A DNA stretch of 10,205 nucleotides from the NCBI GenBank assembly GCA_024640925.1, contig JAHEEB010000075.1:1-10205 (forward strand). The letters are read 5' to 3'. The position numbers were made by a program, and so were the translations under genes. Under the pieces are notes generated by a model. That model made no database searches. It saw nothing but the letters and a program-made list of their open reading frames with translations, and had not been told where the DNA came from. The stretch comes from Bacteroidota bacterium (GTDB lineage Bacteria > Bacteroidota > Bacteroidia > Bacteroidales > UBA10428). Shown piece by piece: positions 5,235-10,205 of this stretch (position 1 is the first letter of the stretch; each line of letters starts with the position of its first letter).

Positions 5235-7468
5235 TAGATTGCCTCCTTTTCCGTTTTTTTTGTAATAAAGGTTACAAAGTTTCCACGCATACCAGTGCCA
5301 CCCATAATCGGATCAATCAGAACTTTTGATATAAGCTGAGTGTCGCTTGCCCCCTTACCAAAACAACGTTTCATCTGTTTTTGGGCATGACCGAAACCAT
5401 GGACCATATAAACCGAATCCCATCGGATTCTCTCTGTAACCCGTATTTTTATAGGGAACTCGGATTCAATACCATCCTGGTTTTTAAGCCAGATATATTG
5501 ATCATTATTCAACCCCCATTCCTTAGCCACTTTTGGGTTAACCCATACAGTATTTTCATCCATAATATCGGTTAAATTTGGATTATTAGCAGTTCTACTG
5601 AAGGTATGCATTGGTGCGCGACCATAAATCAACCGATAGAAACCCTCTGGTGGCTCCTCGTGGGGTGTATATAGTGGTAGGGGATCAAATCCTGATTGTT
5701 CAAAATAAGTTGAATAAAGCTCTATTTTTCCCGATTCAGTTGGAAATTCGACATTTTCGCCTTCAGTTATATATATATCATCTGCTTCTCTTTCATAAGT
5801 TTTAACCCCAAGTTTTGACATCTCCTCAAGAGAGGTTCCTATTTTTTTAAGTTGCCAATCAAGAAGACTTTCTTGGTTTTCAAAAGGAAAATATGCTTGC
5901 AATCCCAATTTTTTAGATAATTCACGGGCTATCCAATATCCAGGTTTTGTGTTATACATTGGTTCCGATGCAGGCATACGCAAAGCTATGGCAGGTTTGC
6001 GATGGGGACTGACACGGATATTATCGAATCTTTCAAGATAGGTGCATTCAGGAAGAACAACATCAGCCCAGCCTGTAATCTCCATGGGCATTGTATCGAT
6101 AACAACAAGCAATTCAATATTTTGAATGGCTTTCAATGTATTCGCCTGATTTGGAATGGTATTTATAAGATTTGTTCCATTGACAATCCATCCTTTAATT
6201 GTAAAAACAGGATTATTTTCAGGAATAGATGCATCTATTAATACATTTGAAACCGTTAAACTGGCTAAACTATATTTACCAGGGAAAGCATCCTGCCAAG
6301 TTTTTGCAGGTTTAGGAAAGGAAGGAAGTGCGTATGAAGGTATGTTTGCTTTTGAAGGTCGGTAAAAACCGCCTCGGCGGCCCCAAGAACCCAACAGCGC
6401 ATTTAAAATAGCTATAGCTCGTATGCGTTGAGTATCATCGCCATACCACGTAACGTGCCTGCCCGGGTGTATAATGACTGCCGGAGATGCGTTGGCCATT
6501 TCCTTTGCTGTTTTCCGTATTAAACCAGGTTCAATGGTTGTTATTCCATAAGCCCATTCGGGAGTATTTTCCTTTACGTGCTCCTTAAGTTTATCAAAAC
6601 CAATACAATATTTCTCCACATAATCTTTATCGTAGTAATTATTATAGATTATCTCATGGATCCAGGTCAAAAGTAATGCTATATCAGTTGAAGGTTTAAT
6701 TGGCAACCAATATTTTGATTTACTTGCTGCTGTTGAAAAACGCGGATCAACGGTAATAATAGTTGCATCTTTATCAATGGCATCGGACATTTCTTGTATC
6801 TGTCCGTTATGCATGTTCTCGCCAATATGTGATCCAATTAAAACAAGACATTTTGTATCCCTGATATCTGTAATCTCAGGAGAGTATGCTTCTTCTCCAA
6901 AAGTAGCCATAAATGCTTCGTCTCTGGGGCCACGACATTGTGCATACGAAGGTTCTGCAATGTTAGCCGATCCGAAAGCTTTAAATAATGTTGAATAATA
7001 GCTGCTGCCAGAACCATGAGAGAAAAGGGCCATGCTTTCAGGACCATATTTAGAGCCGATTTCTATCATTTTGTTTGCTATATAAGTGAGTGCTTCTTCC
7101 CACGAAGCCTCCCGGAAAACTTGTTTACCTCTTTCCTGAATTCTGATAAGAGGTGTTTTCAGCCGATCTTCATCATAATACATTCCAATACCACCGGTAC
7201 CTCTTGGGCAAAACCGACCGTTACAATGCTGATCTTCTTCATTTCCAACAATCTTCCAAATTTTTCCTTCATCATTTTTATAAACCCATCCTGCACATTT
7301 CCAAAAACAAACTTCACAATAGGTGGGGATTCGCTTCAGCCCCTGAAGCAGATATTTTATTCCTTCCTGGGGTGAATATTTCTGAATTCCCTTTAAAATT
7401 CCACCTCCAATTGCCAGAGCACCTGCACCAAGCGCTGTGATCTTGATAAATTGTCTGCGGTTAGTCAT
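5234..7468 (-). CDS. Tat-exported molybdopterin oxidoreductase, polysulfide/thiosulfate reductase type catalytic subunit
   Basis: A 744-residue catalytic subunit of the DMSO-reductase family. It opens with a Tat signal, NRRQFIK (residues 3-9) then a hydrophobic AL/G-rich core (11-24), so it acts outside the cytoplasmic membrane. The [4Fe-4S] site is C51-x2-C54-x3-C58 ... C87 (YCEVCFWKC and CPRG). The molybdenum ligand is most likely C178 in SYAQCRGPRDEAF, and a cysteine ligand is what PsrA and PhsA use. Late motifs VYMVHGFGH and GMRGNFVTF near the C-terminus are typical of this clade, and 744 residues fits the ~750-760 family length. Downstream ferredoxin and NrfD genes complete the complex, and YeeE pairs and a rhodanese-like gene point to a sulfur substrate. 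Polysulfide, thiosulfate and tetrathionate cannot be separated by eye. Arsenate reductases share the Cys ligand and are the main alternative. Confidence 0.93.
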   Translation of the reverse strand: MTNRRQFIKITALGAGALAIGGGILKGIQKYSPQEGIKYLLQGLKRIPTYCEVCFWKCAGWVYKNDEGKIWKIVGNEEDQHCNGRFCPRGTGGIGMYYDEDRLKTPLIRIQERGKQVFREASWEEALTYIANKMIEIGSKYGPESMALFSHGSGSSYYSTLFKAFGSANIAEPSYAQCRGPRDEAFMATFGEEAYSPEITDIRDTKCLVLIGSHIGENMHNGQIQEMSDAIDKDATIITVDPRFSTAASKSKYWLPIKPSTDIALLLTWIHEIIYNNYYDKDYVEKYCIGFDKLKEHVKENTPEWAYGITTIEPGLIRKTAKEMANASPAVIIHPGRHVTWYGDDTQRIRAIAILNALLGSWGRRGGFYRPSKANIPSYALPSFPKPAKTWQDAFPGKYSLASLTVSNVLIDASIPENNPVFTIKGWIVNGTNLINTIPNQANTLKAIQNIELLVVIDTMPMEITGWADVVLPECTYLERFDNIRVSPHRKPAIALRMPASEPMYNTKPGYWIARELSKKLGLQAYFPFENQESLLDWQLKKIGTSLEEMSKLGVKTYEREADDIYITEGENVEFPTESGKIELYSTYFEQSGFDPLPLYTPHEEPPEGFYRLIYGRAPMHTFSRTANNPNLTDIMDENTVWVNPKVAKEWGLNNDQYIWLKNQDGIESEFPIKIRVTERIRWDSVYMVHGFGHAQKQMKRCFGKGASDTQLISKVLIDPIMGGTGMRGNFVTFITKKTEKEAI

Positions 7469-7490
7469 TTAGTAATGAATTGTATATATA

Positions 7491-7498
7491 CAAATTAA
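7491..7498 (-). promoter_or_regulatory. Possible -7 box for the molybdoenzyme operon
   Basis: On the minus strand this reads TTAATTTG, one mismatch from TAnnTTTG, ending 22 bp upstream of the molybdoenzyme ATG. The whole 7469-7673 gap is very AT-rich, so a near-match has limited weight, and no -33 box is evident. Confidence 0.25.
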
Positions 7499-7538
7499 TA
7501 AAAAAAAACGACATTATTAATCTAAAATTGCACATACA

Positions 7539-7612
7539 TACATATGTAGATTATTAATTTAAAAAGATTCTAAATATATGTGCCTGAAAAACAACCATGT
7601 GTATGTAGTTTA
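7539..7612. promoter_or_regulatory. Palindrome and repeated motif upstream of the molybdoenzyme operon
   Basis: The 205-bp gap before the molybdoenzyme gene contains a perfect 10-bp palindrome, TACATATGTA (7539-7548). A motif TATGTAGATTA (7543-7553) recurs as TATGTAGTTTA (7602-7612), 59 bp away, with one mismatch. ACATACA (7532-7538) is also inverted as TGTATGT (7600-7606). These could be operators for anaerobic or substrate control of the respiratory genes. The AT-rich background makes such matches easier to get by chance. Confidence 0.28.
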
Positions 7613-7656
7613 GAATGAGTATAAATTGACCAAGAGAATATTTTTTACTAAAGACC

Positions 7657-7680
7657 TTTTTGGAACCACTTCCTCAAAAA
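7657..7680 (-). terminator. Hairpin overlapping the mobA stop codon, possible terminator or attenuator
   Basis: TTTTT-GGAA and TTCC-(TC)-AAAAA flank a 4-nt loop CCAC, giving a nine-pair hairpin with a two-base bulge across the mobA stop. On the transcribed strand it is not followed by a clean U-run. Termination before the molybdoenzyme promoter region is therefore only a possibility, and read-through from the cofactor genes may occur. Confidence 0.25.
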
Positions 7681-8258
7681 TATTTAACCAAATGATTGTA
7701 TTCCTCTGGTGTGTTTACATTTAAAAACATGGCTGACGTATAAACTGTAAGATCTTCTGTTATTTCTATTGGCAGATAGGAAGTACTTTTAATAAATGTC
7801 ATCAATTTGTAATCATGCTTGTTAATAGAAATTTCCATGGCAGGTAATACAGATTTCTTATAGATTGCACATAAAGGTTCGAAGTATTTATTATGGGTAG
7901 GAACAATTATATCATGGTTATTGGCAAATGTCAGTAAATATTCAAACAACATAGTTTGTATTAATGGCATATCGCATGATATAACCAGATTAACCTCGGT
8001 GGGTGATTGTTTTATACATGAGTAAATGCCTGTTATTGGTGCCTGAACATCCATTTCGTCGGGCCAAACTTCACAACCGGTAAAATCATAATTATTGAAG
8101 TTCGAACTGATAACTACTTTATCACACAAGGGTTTAATTGTGTCGATAGCATATTGTATGAGTGGTTTGCCATTCAGAATCATGAGCGATTTATCCTGGC
8201 CCATTCTGCTACTTCTGCCACCTGAAAGGACTATTCCGGTTATTAACTTTTTATCCAT
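7674..8258 (-). CDS. mobA: Molybdenum cofactor guanylyltransferase MobA
   Basis: A 194-residue nucleotidyltransferase that joins GMP from GTP to Mo-molybdopterin, producing MGD, the precursor of the bis-MGD cofactor needed by DMSO-reductase-family enzymes such as the one encoded next door. The N-terminal GTP-binding signature LSGGRSSRMGQDK (11-23) is the MobA pattern. The metal-binding aspartate lies in SCDMPL (94-99), followed by EPLCAIY (127-133) and a C-terminal FLNVNTPEE (178-186), also characteristic. The length matches MobA. The start overlaps the stop of the MOSC-Mog gene as TAATG (shared base 8258), so the two are translationally coupled. It is the last gene of the cofactor block; 205 bp separate it from the molybdoenzyme gene on the same strand. 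Confidence 0.93.
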   Translation of the reverse strand: MDKKLITGIVLSGGRSSRMGQDKSLMILNGKPLIQYAIDTIKPLCDKVVISSNFNNYDFTGCEVWPDEMDVQAPITGIYSCIKQSPTEVNLVISCDMPLIQTMLFEYLLTFANNHDIIVPTHNKYFEPLCAIYKKSVLPAMEISINKHDYKLMTFIKSTSYLPIEITEDLTVYTSAMFLNVNTPEEYNHLVKYF

Positions 8259-9196
8259 TAATGAGAATCAATGTTATAAAGCATATGAATAGTATGTTCT
8301 ATGGTTTTGAATATTTCGTCGGTATATTCCTTTACTGCTTTCGGATTACCTGGCAGGACATAAATTAAAGTTTTTCCTGCCACACCTGCAATACTTCGGC
8401 TTATCAAGGCATTTGGTGTTTGCATCCCATATTTCACCCTGATTAATTCCATGATTCCTGGTATTTCCTTGTCCAATAAGGGTTTTATTGCATCAGGAGT
8501 ATAATCATGCGGACCTATTCCGGTACCTCCGGTTGTAAAAATGATATCGGTCGTCTTGTTTTGAATTAGTTTTTTTATGCAAGCCTTAATTTTTTCGACA
8601 TTATCGGGTAATATCGTATTTTGAATTTTAATACCTCTATGAATAGAGGCAAAAAAAACCTCAGATAATTCTCTCAGAAGTGGACCGCTTTTGTCTTCAT
8701 AAACACCTTCACTGGCTCTGTCGCTCAAGGTAACAATCTGAATATTCAAAAGTCTGGGTTGATATTCCAGAATATCGCCAGGAGCCAAAACTCCACCCTG
8801 AATTACCCGACAAAATATTCCTTCCCTGGGCATTACACAATCGCCGGCTTCTTTAAATATTTCACATCCGGAACCATGACATTTTTTGCCAATCTGGGTA
8901 ATCTCCAGTATAATATTTCCACAAACCAATCGATCAAGAGGTTTCATTGTATATAAAGGGAAGCCCTCAGTAGTAATATTTTCAGCAAATTCCCCAAAAT
9001 TGAGTTTGTGTTTAATGGATGTATTCATTTTATCATAACTTTCCTTGCCAAGCAAACTAACCTGCCGATGCCAGTTTCCAGCATGTGCGTCACCTTCGAC
9101 TCCGAGATTATCAAGAGAAATTGTGTTAACAGGCACTTTTATTGTTCCTTTTTTCTCCGAAATATTAACGGAAAGTATTTTTATCTGTTGCATCAT
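8258..9196 (-). CDS. MOSC domain-MoaB/Mog fusion protein (molybdenum cofactor biosynthesis)
   Basis: A two-domain protein of 312 residues. The N-terminal MOSC domain (about 1-145) shows GVEGDAHAGNWHRQVSLL (32-49), GEFAENITTEG (68-78), and KCHGSGC and CVMPREGIFCRV (105-131) with several cysteines. MOSC domains bind pterin-type molybdenum cofactor or carry sulfur. The C-terminal domain (about 151-312) is MoaB/Mog-like: TLSDRASEGVYEDKSG (156-171), FTTGGTGIGPHDYTPDA (220-236) and LPGNPKAV (281-288). These domains adenylylate molybdopterin before molybdate insertion. An in-frame GTG at 9199 lengthens it by one residue; I prefer the ATG at 9196. The gene starts 14 bp after moaC ends and overlaps mobA by one base. 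No separate moeA is seen here. Whether the MOSC half acts in cofactor storage or sulfuration is not shown. Confidence 0.9.
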   Translation of the reverse strand: MMQQIKILSVNISEKKGTIKVPVNTISLDNLGVEGDAHAGNWHRQVSLLGKESYDKMNTSIKHKLNFGEFAENITTEGFPLYTMKPLDRLVCGNIILEITQIGKKCHGSGCEIFKEAGDCVMPREGIFCRVIQGGVLAPGDILEYQPRLLNIQIVTLSDRASEGVYEDKSGPLLRELSEVFFASIHRGIKIQNTILPDNVEKIKACIKKLIQNKTTDIIFTTGGTGIGPHDYTPDAIKPLLDKEIPGIMELIRVKYGMQTPNALISRSIAGVAGKTLIYVLPGNPKAVKEYTDEIFKTIEHTIHMLYNIDSH

Positions 9197-9210
9197 CACT
9201 TATTAACTTT

Positions 9211-9657
9211 TCATTCTTTGGTTTTCAGCAGTAATTTTATATCATTTATTGTCATTGTTTTGTCTACAGCCTTACACATATCGTAGATGGTTAACAGAGC
9301 AATGCTCACACCTGTCAATGCTTCCATTTCCACCCCGGTTTTTCCGGTACAACAAACCTCACATTCAACAAGTACTCCTTCTTTCTGAATGATAGTATTA
9401 ACAAGTACTTTTTCAAGAATAAGGGTATGACACAATGGAATTAACAACGCTGTTTGCTTGACAGCCTGGATTCCTGCTATTTCGGCAACAGTGAGTACAT
9501 CTCCTTTTCTTAATGTGTTTTTATTGATGAGTTTTATTGTATCGCCTGATAGTGAAATAAAACCCGAAGCCTTTGCGTAACGATGTTGGTCTGTTTTATC
9601 TCCTACATCTACCATGCGGGCATTTCCCTGAGAATCAGTATGTGTTAATTTTTTCAT
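9211..9657 (-). CDS. moaC: Cyclic pyranopterin monophosphate synthase MoaC
   Basis: A 148-residue enzyme that turns the MoaA product (3',8-cyclo-7,8-dihydro-GTP) into cyclic pyranopterin monophosphate, the second half of the first step of molybdenum cofactor synthesis. Visible signatures are LTHTDSQGNARMVDVGDK (4-21), IPLCHTL (73-79) and TGVEMEALTGVSIALLTIYD (109-128), with the catalytic lysine region CKAVDK just after. The usual IPLCHPL has T instead of P, a minor change. An in-frame TTG at 9675 would overlap moaA and add six residues. I prefer the ATG at 9657: it gives the canonical N-terminus, and a GGAGG sits upstream within the end of moaA. It lies 7 bp after the moaA stop, so the two are co-transcribed. 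Confidence 0.95.
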   Translation of the reverse strand: MKKLTHTDSQGNARMVDVGDKTDQHRYAKASGFISLSGDTIKLINKNTLRKGDVLTVAEIAGIQAVKQTALLIPLCHTLILEKVLVNTIIQKEGVLVECEVCCTGKTGVEMEALTGVSIALLTIYDMCKAVDKTMTINDIKLLLKTKE

Positions 9658-9664
9658 TTTAGTC

Positions 9665-10205
9665 TTATCCTCCAATGTTATAAAAAGCTCCCGTTCTGTT
9701 GAAGCACCCTTTCAATGGTTTATTATTCAGCGCATTAATTAGAGCCCTTTCAGCTCCAAGTTCACGCACACTGTATTCATCCTCACTGAATAGACAGGGT
9801 TTAATCATTCCATTGGCTGTGAGACGCAAACGGTTACATTTTGTGCAAATCCCTCCGTTTCCTCCTTCAACCTCCGAATATTCGCCAGTCACAAGATTCA
9901 TTTGGCGTATAAACCTTACCTCAAGGTTATTGTCAAGACAGAATCTTTTTACTTCGTAGGCATCTTCTTCATCCGACGATTTAAAAACCACACAGTTGAC
10001 TTTGACAGGCTTTAGCCCAAATAAAATAGCAGACTTTATGCCTTCAAAAACCCTGTTTATGTTGCCACCCCTTGTTATTTCTTTAAATTTCTGAGCATTT
10101 ATGGTATCCAGACTTATATTAACTCTGTTTAAACCCGCTAATGCAAGGGATTCAGCGAAATACCCCAATAATATTCCATTCGTAGTTAATGATAAATCCT
10201 TTATA
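9665..10205 (-). CDS. moaA: GTP 3',8-cyclase MoaA (N-terminal part outside window)
   Basis: The C-terminal ~180 residues of MoaA, a radical-SAM enzyme that starts molybdenum cofactor synthesis by cyclising GTP. The reading frame continues to the right edge as KDLSLTTNGILLGYFA, so the true start and the N-terminal CxxxCxxC radical-SAM cluster are beyond the window. An apparent start near 10168 is only an internal TTG. The segment RVNISLDT is the conserved strand of the barrel. The C-terminal cluster that binds GTP is present as ICTKCNRLRLTANG followed by KPCLF (CxxC-x13-C). The protein ends FYNIGG, matching the conserved di-glycine tail needed for activity. Full MoaA is about 320-330 residues, so roughly half is visible. 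It is the first visible gene of the cofactor block. Confidence 0.95.
   Translation of the reverse strand, partial: IKDLSLTTNGILLGYFAESLALAGLNRVNISLDTINAQKFKEITRGGNINRVFEGIKSAILFGLKPVKVNCVVFKSSDEEDAYEVKRFCLDNNLEVRFIRQMNLVTGEYSEVEGGNGGICTKCNRLRLTANGMIKPCLFSEDEYSVRELGAERALINALNNKPLKGCFNRTGAFYNIGG

Noticed and set aside
7016..7440. Plus-strand open frames of 95-119 codons opposite the molybdoenzyme gene
   Set aside because: They are antisense to a gene with clear catalytic motifs, show no recognisable domain, and have low-complexity composition typical of antisense frames.
9658..9675. moaC start at TTG 9675 overlapping moaA
   Set aside because: The ATG at 9657 gives the standard MoaC N-terminus with a GGAGG upstream; the six extra residues are not family-like.
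1..10205. CRISPR arrays, tRNA or rRNA genes, insertion sequences, att sites
   Set aside because: No regularly spaced repeats, cloverleaf sequences, transposase motifs or terminal inverted repeats were seen, and coding density is high with no gap over about 210 bp.

Overview
This AT-rich window most likely comes from an anaerobic or facultatively anaerobic member of the Bacteroidota. The reasons are the protein style, two Bacteroidota-type -7 promoter boxes (TAnnTTTG), starts that mostly lack a Shine-Dalgarno sequence, and compact gene blocks. A marine or sediment Bacteroidales/Marinilabiliales-type organism would fit, but this is inference and no rRNA or taxonomic marker is present.

Layout, left to right. 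Positions 1-1018 (minus strand) hold three consecutive thioredoxin-fold genes: a cytosolic thioredoxin cut by the window edge, a membrane-anchored thioredoxin, and an atypical thioredoxin-like protein with a CGRMGPMC motif in place of WCGPC. Positions 1019-1171 are a divergent control region. A Crp/Fnr-family regulator follows on the plus strand (1172-1867). From 1918 to the right edge every gene is on the minus strand, so transcription runs right to left.

The right half (7674-10205) is a molybdenum-cofactor block: moaA (partial), moaC, a MOSC-MoaB/Mog fusion and mobA. After a 205-bp gap comes a respiratory block: a Tat-exported molybdopterin oxidoreductase of the polysulfide/thiosulfate reductase type, a four-cluster ferredoxin subunit and an NrfD-type quinol-oxidising membrane subunit. 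Two half-size YeeE/YedE sulfur-transport proteins follow, and then a membrane-anchored rhodanese-like protein.

Read together, the right side makes bis-MGD cofactor, loads it into a periplasmic sulfur-compound reductase fed from the quinone pool, and pairs it with transport and handling of sulfur species. The thioredoxin cluster and the Crp/Fnr regulator plausibly belong to the same redox/sulfur physiology. The most unusual item is the rhodanese-like protein: the catalytic cysteine position is serine, and its only cysteine is the last residue, at the tip of a Pro/Thr/Lys-rich tail ending GGC. The true respiratory substrate (polysulfide, thiosulfate, tetrathionate or other) cannot be fixed from sequence alone.
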